Notes under the pieces: generated by a model
Seen by the model: the letters and a program-made list of their open reading frames with translations, nothing else
What the model was told of the DNA's origin: nothing
Databases searched by the model: none
Program-made: the position numbers and the translations under genes
Source of the DNA: JBBATK01 sp046297095
Lineage (GTDB): Bacteria; Bacteroidota; Ignavibacteria; Kapaibacteriales; NICIL-2
DNA length: 64,000 nt
Assembly (NCBI GenBank): GCA_046297095.1
Contig: JBKCNS010000012.1
Span: forward strand, 1-64,000
Direction of reading: 5' to 3'
Part shown: piece by piece, positions 1 to 8,887 of the stretch
How the letters are laid out: each line of letters opens with the position of its first letter
How positions within the stretch are numbered: position 1 is the stretch's first letter

Positions 1-165
1 AAAAACAGAATCCCGCAGCAGATTGTAGACGTATTCGAGCGTCATGGATTCATCTGGGGCGGCAAGTGGTATCACTACGACACCATGCACTTCGAATTCC
101 GCCCTGAGCTATGCCTTCCGAAATGCTCATGCATTTCAAGCGGCAGCATTCCACAGCGTCGCTAA
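1..165 (+). CDS. M15-family peptidase (D-Ala-D-Ala carboxypeptidase / VanY-like), C-terminal fragment
   Basis: Frame 1 is open from the window edge to a TAA at 163-165, giving 54 residues. The fragment contains GFIWGGKWYHYDTMHFEF, the C-terminal signature of M15 zinc peptidases: the His of MHFE is a zinc ligand and the preceding Asp lies in the usual W-x(4)-D-x-M-H spacing. Enzymes of this family trim peptide stems of peptidoglycan in the periplasm. Start, signal sequence and the other zinc ligands lie outside the window, so carboxypeptidase and L,D-endopeptidase members cannot be told apart. It converges on the respiratory operon, with a shared hairpin between them. Confidence 0.8.
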   Translation, partial: KNRIPQQIVDVFERHGFIWGGKWYHYDTMHFEFRPELCLPKCSCISSGSIPQRR

Positions 166-204
166 GTAGAACGCAAAGTAAATCGCTACTAAAGAGAAAA
201 AACA

Positions 205-238
205 AAAAAGCCCGGCCGGATTACCCGTCGGGCTTTTT
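205..238. terminator. Bidirectional intrinsic terminator
   Basis: The arms AAAAAGCCCG (205-214) and CGGGCTTTTT (229-238) form a perfect 10-bp stem around a 14-base loop. On the minus strand it is followed by a T-rich run (TTTTTTGTTTTTT), fitting the end of the act operon. On the plus strand it follows the M15 peptidase stop by 40 bases. Confidence 0.85.
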
Positions 239-276
239 GATGTTGTTCTTCGGTCGAATTTTATCCGCCACCCGTG

Positions 277-1500
277 TTACAGGCGGTCGTAGGAACCTGA
301 TTGGTATTCCAAGGACTCATACAAATATGGGTCGTTGTACGCCACAGCCGGATGCTTCTTGAACTGCTGCGCTCCGGCAATAAGGAACACACCGCCCATG
401 AGCAGCACGCCACTGATTCCAGCAATTAGCAAAGGCAAGGAGAATGCTGTTTCTTCGCCATGGGCTCCGCCAAAGGCCGGTAATACAACCCAGGACAGAT
501 CGATAAAGTGTGCACCGAGAATAAGTACTGCGCCTAAGATCACCAATGAAGGATTACGCTTCACGTCCTGACGAAGCAAAAAGAGGAAGGGTGTAAAGAA
601 GTGCACGAATAGCGACGACCAACCAAACACTTCCCAACCGCCTTGAAGTCTTTTTGAGTAATAGAAGGTTTCCTCGGGCATGTTGCCGTACCAGATGATA
701 TAGTACTGCGAGAATGAAATGTATGCCCAGAACACAGTGAACGCAAACATGAATTTACCAAGGTCGTGATAGTGCTCGCGCGAAATCACACCTTTGAGCA
801 GGCCGTCTTGGTTCAACAGGTGCATAAAGATCAACATGATGCTGATCGTCGACACAAAGTTTCCGGCAAAATAGTAGATACCAAAAATGGTACTGAACCA
901 TTCCGGCTCCAGCGACATGAGTAGGTCAAAAGCAATGAAGGTAATGGTCACAGCATAACCAATCACAAACGGCGCAGCACGTTTCCAATTACGCTTTGTG
1001 GGTTCGATATCGGTAGCGGTATCCTGCTTAATGGAGTTACCCACGATGAACGAGTGCATGAACCACCAGAACAGCGCATAAAAGGCCAGGCGTGCATAGA
1101 AGAAGTTATGATCAAGATACAGGCCCTTGAACGAATGATCCATCATGTGTGCTAAGTGGCCTTCAGGACTCCACCAACGATACATCTGCGGTGCCAGTAT
1201 AGCCAGAGGGATCAAGAACAGGGGCACGCCGAATTTTACGTTTCCGGCTAGCAATTCCGCCACACGACGTATAGACACCGCCCAGCCTGCATTGGCCAAG
1301 TATGTCAGCGTCGAGAAGAACAACAAGGTAACGCTGATGCCTGTTACATACATAAATCCAAGAATGTAACCTGCATACAGGTTATTCATACCTGCGGCAG
1401 CCATAGAGCCTAAGCCTATTGCACCAACAGCAAGCAATGCAATGCCTACTGTCTGCATTTTCTTTACGAAAGGGGTAGATGAAAGATTATACGTATTCAT
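277..1500 (-). CDS. actF: Alternative complex III subunit ActF (quinol:cytochrome c oxidoreductase membrane subunit)
   Basis: A polytopic membrane protein of 407 residues, with about ten hydrophobic segments, encoded last in the act operon. It resembles the NrfD-derived ActF/ActC membrane subunits of alternative complex III, which oxidises menaquinol and passes electrons to cytochrome c. Conserved-looking segments include LEPEWFSTIFGIYYFAGNF and RLQGGWEVFGWSSLFVHFF, with charged residues set in helices. The order actA-B-C-D-E-F upstream supports the assignment. It starts two bases after the actE stop codon, so the two are probably translationally coupled. The C-terminus (after about residue 385) is a soluble Tyr-rich tail. 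Confidence 0.92.
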   Translation of the reverse strand: MNTYNLSSTPFVKKMQTVGIALLAVGAIGLGSMAAAGMNNLYAGYILGFMYVTGISVTLLFFSTLTYLANAGWAVSIRRVAELLAGNVKFGVPLFLIPLAILAPQMYRWWSPEGHLAHMMDHSFKGLYLDHNFFYARLAFYALFWWFMHSFIVGNSIKQDTATDIEPTKRNWKRAAPFVIGYAVTITFIAFDLLMSLEPEWFSTIFGIYYFAGNFVSTISIMLIFMHLLNQDGLLKGVISREHYHDLGKFMFAFTVFWAYISFSQYYIIWYGNMPEETFYYSKRLQGGWEVFGWSSLFVHFFTPFLFLLRQDVKRNPSLVILGAVLILGAHFIDLSWVVLPAFGGAHGEETAFSLPLLIAGISGVLLMGGVFLIAGAQQFKKHPAVAYNDPYLYESLEYQSGSYDRL

Positions 1501-1502
1501 GA

Positions 1503-2177
1503 TTATTTCCCTTTCGCCGTTTGAGTTGAAGTATTATCCATTGCGGTTGTCGATCCGGCTGTTGCACCGGAGGCTGCCTCGCGAGCTGCAGCTTTGGCCT
1601 GAAGTTCACGCACGAAGTGAATGATGGCCCAACGATCTGTCTCGGAGATGCGATCCCCGTATGCCGGCATGATGTTCTGACCTACGCTGATGATGTGAAA
1701 GATCTTGGCATCCGAGTAACCACGAGCAACGTCGCGCGTCAGATTCATCGTCTCTGTGCTTCCAAACTCGGGAGCACGAACGTGCACCGCTCCATCACCG
1801 GTACCACCATAGTTATGGCAGGGTGCGCAAAAGGCATAGAACCTGTTTTGTCCGCGAGCAAGAACATATTCAGACTTCTCTACAGGATTTCCGGAGGCAA
1901 ACGCTACCTCTGCTTTGTCTATATCGCTCATCGCAAAGGGGTACGAATGACCATCACGAGCGATGGTATTTGCTACGGGTTCGCGATTTGCTTTGTTGTC
2001 GGCAAAAAAGGTTGAACGCGTTTGCGGCTTCACTTTGAATTGATCATCCATGTCGGCAAGCATCATGATAGGCGGCTGCTCGCTGTACCACGGAATTACT
2101 CCCGCAATTACCAGCGCTACAAAGCCCGCCAGGCCCACGCCAAGGACAACCCAGAATATTGATAACTTCATTTTCAT
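1503..2177 (-). CDS. actE: Alternative complex III subunit ActE (membrane-anchored monoheme cytochrome c)
   Basis: Read from the ATG at 2177 the protein has 224 residues: an N-terminal membrane anchor (about 5-30), a linker, and a class I cytochrome c domain. The heme-binding CAPCH lies at residues 117-121 and a likely axial Met in NIMPAYG at about 170. The open frame extends upstream to 2264, but that part overlaps actD and looks like coding shadow, so the ATG 40 bases after the actD stop is preferred. In alternative complex III, ActE is the monoheme c subunit that accepts electrons near ActA. The C-terminus is Ala/Ser/Thr rich and probably disordered. Confidence 0.9.
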   Translation of the reverse strand: MKMKLSIFWVVLGVGLAGFVALVIAGVIPWYSEQPPIMMLADMDDQFKVKPQTRSTFFADNKANREPVANTIARDGHSYPFAMSDIDKAEVAFASGNPVEKSEYVLARGQNRFYAFCAPCHNYGGTGDGAVHVRAPEFGSTETMNLTRDVARGYSDAKIFHIISVGQNIMPAYGDRISETDRWAIIHFVRELQAKAAAREAASGATAGSTTAMDNTSTQTAKGK

Positions 2178-2217
2178 ACGTAGATCCAGATATAGTTCAA
2201 TGTTGGTTATTCCGTTC

Positions 2218-2760
2218 TTAAGAGTGCTCGTTGCCCTCGGTAACCACGCGCACGTCGGCAGCACCCAATGCTTTCATAAAAGCAATTGCAGACTCCTCGT
2301 GAAAGCGGTCGTCTGAAGCATAAATGCCAAGAACGAATTCATTGTCGGTTGCCTTCTTGAAGCCGGCATCGTGTTGGAATGCATGCCACCATGTGGGAAG
2401 CTTGCATAAACCGAACAGACCAACCACCGTGCTTATGGCACAAAGGAGAACGGTCAACTCGAAATCGATGGGAATAGAAAACTGGAAGGCAAACAATTGC
2501 TTACCGCCAATATTCAACTTATAATCCACTGCACCGGTCCAGGCCTGCAAGCCAATAGCAGTTGCCAAGCCTGTCACTGCTCCGGTAAAAGATATGTACG
2601 GCAAAATGGTTCTCTTAACTCCCATAGCGCGGTCCAGCCCGTGGATGGGATACGGAACAAAGCAATCAAACTGCTTGTATCCTGCCTCGTGGGTTTTGGA
2701 AGCCGCATGCACGATATCATCGGGCTTGTGGAAATTTCCTAATACTCCTGTTGTTTTCAT
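2218..2760 (-). CDS. actD: Alternative complex III subunit ActD (DUF3341)
   Basis: A protein of 180 residues with two hydrophobic segments in the middle (about 75-95 and 115-140) flanked by soluble ends, the form of ActD/DUF3341. It opens with a soluble segment containing YKQFDCFVPYPIHGLDRAMG, the usual ActD amino-terminal motif. The ATG at 2760 follows the actC stop by one base, and the sequence GGAGGACACTAACATG on the minus strand is a strong ribosome-binding site inside the end of actC, which settles the start. ActD is a structural subunit beside ActC and ActF in the membrane. Confidence 0.92.
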   Translation of the reverse strand: MKTTGVLGNFHKPDDIVHAASKTHEAGYKQFDCFVPYPIHGLDRAMGVKRTILPYISFTGAVTGLATAIGLQAWTGAVDYKLNIGGKQLFAFQFSIPIDFELTVLLCAISTVVGLFGLCKLPTWWHAFQHDAGFKKATDNEFVLGIYASDDRFHEESAIAFMKALGAADVRVVTEGNEHS

Positions 2761-2761
2761 G

Positions 2762-4171
2762 TTAGTGTCCTCCTCCGTTTGCGTGTGATGCACCATCCTC
2801 ATGATGCCCGTGATGCGGCTGCGCATACGGCATAATCGACTTCACTTCTGCCATAGCAATAACAGGAATGAACTTCGAGAACAACAAGAACAGCGTTAAG
2901 AATGTTCCGAATGTGCCAAGGAAAATTGAAACCTCTACCCAGGTCGGTGAGTAATAACCCCAGCTCGAGGGTAAGAAGTCGTGGTGCAGAGATGTGGAGA
3001 TAATGGTGAAACGCTCGAACCACATTCCGATGTTCACAAAGATGGAGATCACAAACATCAAAGGAATGTTGCGGCGGTTCTTCGAGAACCAGAACACCTG
3101 AGGAGAGATCACATTACACAATACCATAATCCAGTACGACCACGCGTAATCGCCGGTGGCGCGGTTCACGAAAACAAAACCTTCGTAAGGATTACCAGAG
3201 TATTGAGCAATGAAGAACTCCATCGCATATGCATACCCCACCATCATACCTGTGGCAAGAATAATCTTGTTCATGTTGTCCAAGTGCTTCAGCGTGATGT
3301 ACTCTTTCAAATCGAGAATCTCGCGCATGATCACCAGGAGTGTAACTACCATCGCAAAACCGGAGAAGATAGCACCGGCAACGAAGTACGGCGGAAAGAT
3401 GGTGGTGTGCCAACCGGGAAGAATACCGGCAGCGAAGTCCAACGATACCACGGAGTGAACGGACAATACCAGCGGCGTCGACAATCCGGCAAGAATCATG
3501 TAGGCCATTTCGTAGTGGTGCCAACGACGCATGGAGCCATCCCAGCCAAGCGAGAATATGCCATACAGACGTTTTGCAAGAGGGCCTTTAACTACATCGC
3601 GAACGGTGGCCAAGTCCGGCACCATACCAATAAACCAGAACATTAATGAAACGGCGAAATAGGTATTCACCGCGAACACGTCCCATTCCAAAGGTGAGCG
3701 GAAGTTCGTCCACATCTGCATTTGGTTACCGGGTGTGGGAAGAAGCCATGCAAACAGCCACTGACGACCGGTGTGAGACAATACCATCGTTGTAGCGTTG
3801 ATAACCGCAAAGATGGTCATAGCCTCGGCGGAACGGTTGATACCGGTACGCCACTTTTGACGAAACAAAAAGAGAATAGCCGAGATAAGTGTTCCGGCGT
3901 GGCCGATACCCACCCAGAATACGAAGTTGGTAATATCCCAACCCCAGCCAATGGGATTGTTCAATCCCCATACACCGATACCGTTCAGCATGGTGTACAG
4001 AATACAACCCAGTCCCCAAGACATGAGTGATGCCGAGGCACCAAGCGCCATGAGGAACTTCATATTTGGTTTGGCCTCTGTGATACCGGCAATCTTGCGG
4101 GTGATATCCGCAAGAGAGGGATTCCCCAGGACTAACGGCTCACGTTCAAAACGAGCTGTCTGCGTTTGCAT
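2762..4171 (-). CDS. actC: Alternative complex III subunit ActC (NrfD/PsrC-like quinol-binding subunit)
   Basis: A 469-residue polytopic membrane protein of the NrfD/PsrC family with about ten transmembrane segments. NrfD-like members bind quinol near the periplasmic face and interact with an iron-sulfur subunit, here the C-terminal half of ActB encoded directly upstream. Visible family features are NPIGWGWDITNFVFWVGIGH near residue 75 and WFERFTIISTSLHHDFLPS near 390. The C-terminus is His/Gly rich. The 34-base gap from actB and the one-base gap to actD place it in the operon. It is the likely quinol oxidation site of the complex, by analogy with characterised complexes. Confidence 0.95.
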   Translation of the reverse strand: MQTQTARFEREPLVLGNPSLADITRKIAGITEAKPNMKFLMALGASASLMSWGLGCILYTMLNGIGVWGLNNPIGWGWDITNFVFWVGIGHAGTLISAILFLFRQKWRTGINRSAEAMTIFAVINATTMVLSHTGRQWLFAWLLPTPGNQMQMWTNFRSPLEWDVFAVNTYFAVSLMFWFIGMVPDLATVRDVVKGPLAKRLYGIFSLGWDGSMRRWHHYEMAYMILAGLSTPLVLSVHSVVSLDFAAGILPGWHTTIFPPYFVAGAIFSGFAMVVTLLVIMREILDLKEYITLKHLDNMNKIILATGMMVGYAYAMEFFIAQYSGNPYEGFVFVNRATGDYAWSYWIMVLCNVISPQVFWFSKNRRNIPLMFVISIFVNIGMWFERFTIISTSLHHDFLPSSWGYYSPTWVEVSIFLGTFGTFLTLFLLFSKFIPVIAMAEVKSIMPYAQPHHGHHEDGASHANGGGH

Positions 4172-4205
4172 ATAATTCGGACCCTATGATTCTTTAGTAT
4201 TCTTA

Positions 4206-7200
4206 TTAACCGTGATGTGATTCGCCTGCTTTTGCTTCCGACTTCTTATTACGAACCTTTGCCAGATACGTAACGGAAGGACGCACATTCAATTCCTCGA
4301 GAACGCGGAACGAACGTTGATTTTGCATGAGCTGCGACACTGCGCTCTTGGGATCGTTCATATTTCCAAAGGTGATTGCCGAAGCCGGACATGCTTCCTG
4401 GCATGCAGTTACGACATCTCCATCGGGCACACGAGAAAATCCTTTATCCTTTGCTTCATACTTCGCATGATTGATACGCTGAACGCAGAAGGTACATTTC
4501 TCCATCACACCGCGTACGCGAATGGTTACATCGGGATTGAACACATACTCCATGGGAGTACGGCTACCCTGCAAACGCTCGCGATAGTCCAAGAAGTTGA
4601 AGCGACGGACTTTATACGGACAGTTGTTCAAGCAATAACGAGTTCCAACGCAGCGGTTGTAGGTCATCTCGTTCAAGCCTTCCGGCGAGTGCGTTGTAGC
4701 AGCAACAGGGCACACATTCTCGCAAGGTGCGTTCTCGCAGTGCTGACAAAGCATAGGCTCGATCGTTGCCTCAGGATTATCGCCGTCGCCCTTGTAATAC
4801 ACGTCCAAACGCATCCAGTGCATTTCGCGGCCGCGAATAACTTGCTCCTTGCCAACGGTAGCAATGTTGTTCTCACTCTGACAAGCCACAACACAGGCAT
4901 TGCAACCGGTACATGCAGAAGTATCGATCACCATTCCCCATCGATGTCCCTTATACTCATATCCTGAGAGGAGCGTGAGCGGCTTGATGAACTTGTCGCC
5001 GGCTACTTCTTCCCCAACGATGTGCTCTTCTTTGTTGATGACAACACCGTTCTTGACATCATCGATATACATATCACGAATGATGTCGCGGTTCTTTTTC
5101 TCCGGAGCATTGGGCTCCCATTCTTTGGTGTGTTGTGCGTGGAAGTACCCCTGCGTACGAGCCACAACGTTCTTCTTACCGGTATCAGCAACGCTTACTG
5201 CATGATACCCTAAAGACGTACCGGGCGTATGAAGACTATATGCGTTCGAGCCGTAGCCTTTACAAACGCTTCCCATCTCTCTTCCGTATCCTACGCTGGT
5301 TACGATAACTCCGTCGCTTATGCCGGGCTGAATAAGTACCGGCACCTCAATCTCTGCACGATCACCGTTGTTGAGCGTGATTACTCTGTCGTTTGCAACA
5401 TTGAGTTTCTCGGCTGTTGCCTTGCTCATCATGGCAACGTTTTCCCAGGTGTGCTTTGTGATTGGGTCCGGACATTCCATCATCCATCCGTTGTTCGAAT
5501 ACGTGCCGTCGAACATGGTGTAACCAAGCGTGGTGTATACTGCGACTCCGTTTATAGCCTTGGCAGAGGCACACTGTGCCAGACCGGCGGCATTACAGCT
5601 CGAGGGCGGAGGGGCGATTTGGCGAACCACGGCACCATCGCGCAGAGCCTTCTCCCAGCCTGCTTCGTCTGTTACAACCGGCATCCATGCTGCCTTTACG
5701 TAATCGAAGTATGTTGCCGCTGTGGCAAGAGCACCGGGAACCAGTACCTTGTAAAGACTCATCAATGTATCGCCAAGGCTCAATGAACCTTCGTTGAGCG
5801 GAGCAATCAAGGGCTGCTGTACGCTCAAGGTACCATCACAGGATTCCGTATCACCCCACGACTCAAACTGATGTGTGGACGGCATGTTAATACTGCACAC
5901 AGCGGCGGTTTCATCGTCGTAATATGAGTACGAAAACTTGTGGTCAACAGCCGCAAACAAGGCGCGCAGGTCTGCATCACCGGCATACATAACGTTGACG
6001 TCGCATGCGAAAACTACGCCTATGGTACCGCTGCGCATTTCATTTCTCAACTGCTCAATGCCCGGCCCCTTAGCATTACTGTACGGAGCTTGCATTCCAA
6101 ATACCTTGCCGGCTCCGATAGAACCGAGCATTGAATTGATCAGCATGCCAATACCATTAGCCTTAGCCGACAAGTGAGCACCTACCATCACGCAACCGCT
6201 TTCGCCGGCTGCAAGCAATTCCTCTGCGCAATGTTTGGCTTCCGATTCACGAACAGCGGAGTATCCACCAATTGCGGCAGCGCCCTTGCGAGCAGCAACA
6301 GCATTGTGCAGAGTAGCAAGAAAGGCCTCGAACTCATTCACGCCGAGCTTAATGCGCTCGTCGGAATTCATGCCGGTCAGTGAATAGGTAGCTTCTGCAG
6401 TTACCAGCTTGATCATGCTCGGGCTGTCCTTTACCGGCTTTCTGCCGGCCGAGAAATTGCGCGTATGATATAATGCGTTCTTATCTGTTCCCAGAAAATC
6501 GCTGTCGACGGACACGATTACTTTGGCCTTTGAAAGATCTGCCACAAACTCCCCATCCATGCCGAACAATGCATTGTTGGCAAGTGCGGCTCCATCGGCA
6601 TACGCAGACGGCATTACAACAAACTTCACATGGGGAACGGCTGTTTCTATTTCTCTGCACATTGCCGCCAACGACGGTGAGCAATGTTCGCCCAGAAGAA
6701 TGCGTGTTTGTTTGCCGGAAGCCTGCGCCGCGTTTATTGCAGATGCAATAGTGTTGATGGCGTTGGCCGGTGTGGAATACCCACCGGACTTGACCTTGCC
6801 CGGCACGCGCCCCGTGATCGACTGACGAATACGATCCGGGTCATACAGGTTCATCAATGTGGCCTGCAAGAATACCGACGATTTTCCGCCGGATATGGGA
6901 TGCATGTCATTCCCTTCAACTTTTACCGGACGCCCCTCTCGCACCTTGACGAGCACGCCGTGAGCAACATTGCCATGCATAAACACGGATGCATAATGAT
7001 TCGGCAGTCCGGGGATTACATACTCCGGGCTCTTCACTGAGGCCAGTAGTTTGTGATCGGGACGACGACACGCGGCAGCCGTTACTGCCATCGATGCCGA
7101 CATCAGCGCCATGAATGAGCGACGGCTGATTGGATTCTCGAACGTGGGCATGGTGTCATAGCCCTCGCCAAACTCATTGTGCTGCAACTCGGGCTGCACG

Positions 7201-7256
7201 GGCAGAGTATTGATCGGGGTAGACATGTTATCGTTTGAGGATTCGTACTTAGACAT
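4206..7256 (-). CDS. actB: Alternative complex III subunit ActB (molybdopterin-oxidoreductase-like plus Fe-S fusion)
   Basis: A fusion of 1016 residues. Near residues 43-65 is a twin-arginine signal (SRRSFMALMSASMAVTAA) directly followed by Cys, so export with lipid attachment is possible. The first two thirds resemble a molybdopterin oxidoreductase catalytic subunit, which in characterised ActB proteins has lost the cofactor. The last third is a ferredoxin-like subunit with CTGCNACVVAC, CQHCENAPCENVCP, CVGTRYCLNNCP and CTFC plus CQEACP. The cysteine count in the third motif fits one [3Fe-4S] cluster with three [4Fe-4S], as known for the family. It should carry electrons between ActC and the ActA hemes. 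Confidence 0.95.
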   Translation of the reverse strand: MSKYESSNDNMSTPINTLPVQPELQHNEFGEGYDTMPTFENPISRRSFMALMSASMAVTAAACRRPDHKLLASVKSPEYVIPGLPNHYASVFMHGNVAHGVLVKVREGRPVKVEGNDMHPISGGKSSVFLQATLMNLYDPDRIRQSITGRVPGKVKSGGYSTPANAINTIASAINAAQASGKQTRILLGEHCSPSLAAMCREIETAVPHVKFVVMPSAYADGAALANNALFGMDGEFVADLSKAKVIVSVDSDFLGTDKNALYHTRNFSAGRKPVKDSPSMIKLVTAEATYSLTGMNSDERIKLGVNEFEAFLATLHNAVAARKGAAAIGGYSAVRESEAKHCAEELLAAGESGCVMVGAHLSAKANGIGMLINSMLGSIGAGKVFGMQAPYSNAKGPGIEQLRNEMRSGTIGVVFACDVNVMYAGDADLRALFAAVDHKFSYSYYDDETAAVCSINMPSTHQFESWGDTESCDGTLSVQQPLIAPLNEGSLSLGDTLMSLYKVLVPGALATAATYFDYVKAAWMPVVTDEAGWEKALRDGAVVRQIAPPPSSCNAAGLAQCASAKAINGVAVYTTLGYTMFDGTYSNNGWMMECPDPITKHTWENVAMMSKATAEKLNVANDRVITLNNGDRAEIEVPVLIQPGISDGVIVTSVGYGREMGSVCKGYGSNAYSLHTPGTSLGYHAVSVADTGKKNVVARTQGYFHAQHTKEWEPNAPEKKNRDIIRDMYIDDVKNGVVINKEEHIVGEEVAGDKFIKPLTLLSGYEYKGHRWGMVIDTSACTGCNACVVACQSENNIATVGKEQVIRGREMHWMRLDVYYKGDGDNPEATIEPMLCQHCENAPCENVCPVAATTHSPEGLNEMTYNRCVGTRYCLNNCPYKVRRFNFLDYRERLQGSRTPMEYVFNPDVTIRVRGVMEKCTFCVQRINHAKYEAKDKGFSRVPDGDVVTACQEACPASAITFGNMNDPKSAVSQLMQNQRSFRVLEELNVRPSVTYLAKVRNKKSEAKAGESHHG

Positions 7257-7305
7257 GATCGTAGAGAGAATGTGTTATCAAGAAAAATGACCGACAGTGC
7301 ATCGA

Positions 7306-8061
7306 TTAATAGTGACAAGCTGAACAATTTTCCGGACCATATCCGGGAACCTTCGGATGCACGATTCCCTTCACCGGCTGCTTGGGAATGTCGGTTTCAA
7401 ACTGACCAAACTGAGGAGATGTAATAGGGCGTGAGCGATCGGCAACACCCTTTACAAGGTCGGGATCTATAGATGTGTACAGGTTCTCTTTTGTGGTGAA
7501 GTTCACACGCTTGCCCGTGAAAATGCCGGAGATCATGCGTGCAGGCACCACATACTTTTCGGGATTACGGTGGCAATCCAAACACCAGCCCATGGAGAGC
7601 GGCTTGTTCTGCGACACAACACCCTGCTCTTCAATTTTCTCATGGCAAGACTGACAATCCACTTGCGCACGAATGTGACGGCTGTGATTAAAGTGAGCAT
7701 AGTCCGGAATCTTGTGAACACGAACCCATTCCACAGGTTTACCGGTTTCCCAGCTGTCGCGCACAAGTTTCAGTTTGGGGCTTTCGCCTTTCACTACCTG
7801 GTGGCAACCCATACATGTGCTTGTACTGGGGATAGGCGAATGCGCAGATTTCTCTACACCCGCGTGGCAATACTGACACTGCATGGATAGCGTATCAACA
7901 TGGAGTTTGTGTGAAAACGGAACCGGCTGTTGCGGACGATACCCTCTGTCCGTCACTCGATTCTGCATTCCAAAGAAACCAATGGTTACAAGCACGAACA
8001 ATGCCATGCCTCCTCCAATGATTCCTTTCTTAATCGCGATGTCTGTTGATCTCGTGAACAT
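7306..8061 (-). CDS. actA: Alternative complex III subunit ActA (pentaheme cytochrome c)
   Basis: A 251-residue protein with an N-terminal membrane anchor (about 14-31) followed by five heme c sites: CQYCH at 62, CMGCH at 83, CQSCH at 136, CLDCH at 160 and CSACH at 246. Five CxxCH sites with a single anchor are the mark of ActA. It is the first canonical subunit gene of the complex and collects electrons from ActB on the periplasmic side. The last heme motif sits at the extreme C-terminus, one residue from the end. It follows the small CPSC protein by 14 bases. Confidence 0.95.
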   Translation of the reverse strand: MFTRSTDIAIKKGIIGGGMALFVLVTIGFFGMQNRVTDRGYRPQQPVPFSHKLHVDTLSMQCQYCHAGVEKSAHSPIPSTSTCMGCHQVVKGESPKLKLVRDSWETGKPVEWVRVHKIPDYAHFNHSRHIRAQVDCQSCHEKIEEQGVVSQNKPLSMGWCLDCHRNPEKYVVPARMISGIFTGKRVNFTTKENLYTSIDPDLVKGVADRSRPITSPQFGQFETDIPKQPVKGIVHPKVPGYGPENCSACHY

Positions 8062-8075
8062 ATAAATACACCTGT

Positions 8076-8336
8076 TTATAAAATATCTGTTGCTGCTTGT
8101 TGGCGTGTTCTTTGAGCAATCATCATCTGACGTCGAAGGAACAAGGTTCCACCAACAATCAAGGATGTAAACATGCTCAAGAAGAACACTACACTATATG
8201 AATAACTCTCTCCTATACTCGACTGCTTTGATCCGATTTCGTACGCGTCTTTGCAACTGGGGCATGCATGGGAAGCAGCCACAACCACGAAGAAAACTCC
8301 TACGAAAAGACCCAATTTTTGAATAACTCTTATCAT
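8076..8336 (-). CDS. Small exported membrane protein with CPSC motif, unknown function
   Basis: Read from the ATG at 8336, which overlaps the TGA of the DUF420 gene as ATGA, the product has 86 residues. It has a signal-like hydrophobic N-terminus (about 5-22), then ACPSCKDAYEIG, then a transmembrane segment (about 46-66) and a basic cytoplasmic tail. The mature N-terminus therefore puts a CxxC pair just outside the membrane. Its place between sco and DUF420 (oxidase assembly) and actA suggests a role in assembling the oxidase or the complex III hemes, for example a redox or copper-handling role. That is inference; I cannot name the family with certainty. Confidence 0.7.
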   Translation of the reverse strand: MIRVIQKLGLFVGVFFVVVAASHACPSCKDAYEIGSKQSSIGESYSYSVVFFLSMFTSLIVGGTLFLRRQMMIAQRTRQQAATDIL

Positions 8337-8884
8337 GCTTGCGGATACCATTGATACAACATCAGGTACACAACCACTCCCGTTACGGCTACGTACAACC
8401 ATAACGGAAAGGTCACTCGCGCTAACTTTCTGTGCTTTGCAAACTCACCACGCCATGAACGAGCTATGGTAAACAACGCAAGCGGCAATATGACCGCGGC
8501 CAACACAATGTGCGAGATAAGAATTCCATAGTACAGCACTCTCACGGGTCCCTGACCTCCAAAGTGCACCGGCTCCGTTTGTTGGGAATGGTATACCACA
8601 TACGACAATAAAAACACTACCGATAGCCCCAATGCTGCCAGCATAACCATGCGATGCGCATTGTAAGATTTACGTCGTGCTAATGTGTATCCCACTGTTA
8701 GAAGTACGGCAGTTGTTCCATTAATGAACGCGTGGAACTTCGGCGCATACGATACATCAAGCGATCCCAGAGACAATACCCCGGGGAACCAAATCATAAA
8801 GGCCACCAAAGCAACAACGACGATGGTCAACGCGTAGATGACCACCGACAGCTTTGATTCCGAAAGATTCTCTATCGCTTGCAT
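8333..8884 (-). CDS. DUF420 family membrane protein (oxidase-associated)
   Basis: A 183-residue protein with about five transmembrane segments. It carries conserved His positions in KFHAFINGTTAVLLTVGY and VVYHSQQTEPVHFGG, typical of DUF420 (YozB-like) proteins usually found next to cytochrome oxidase and SCO genes. Heme or copper delivery during assembly of aa3-type oxidases has been suggested for relatives such as CtaM. It lies three bases after the sco stop and overlaps the next gene by four bases, so it is cotranscribed. Family assignment is good; the precise role is not shown by sequence. Confidence 0.85.
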   Translation of the reverse strand: MQAIENLSESKLSVVIYALTIVVVALVAFMIWFPGVLSLGSLDVSYAPKFHAFINGTTAVLLTVGYTLARRKSYNAHRMVMLAALGLSVVFLLSYVVYHSQQTEPVHFGGQGPVRVLYYGILISHIVLAAVILPLALFTIARSWRGEFAKHRKLARVTFPLWLYVAVTGVVVYLMLYQWYPQA

Positions 8885-8887
8885 AGT

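Noticed and set aside
2981..3646. 221-codon plus-strand open frame
   Set aside because: It lies antisense inside actC, and the product is His/Asn/Arg rich with no family features.
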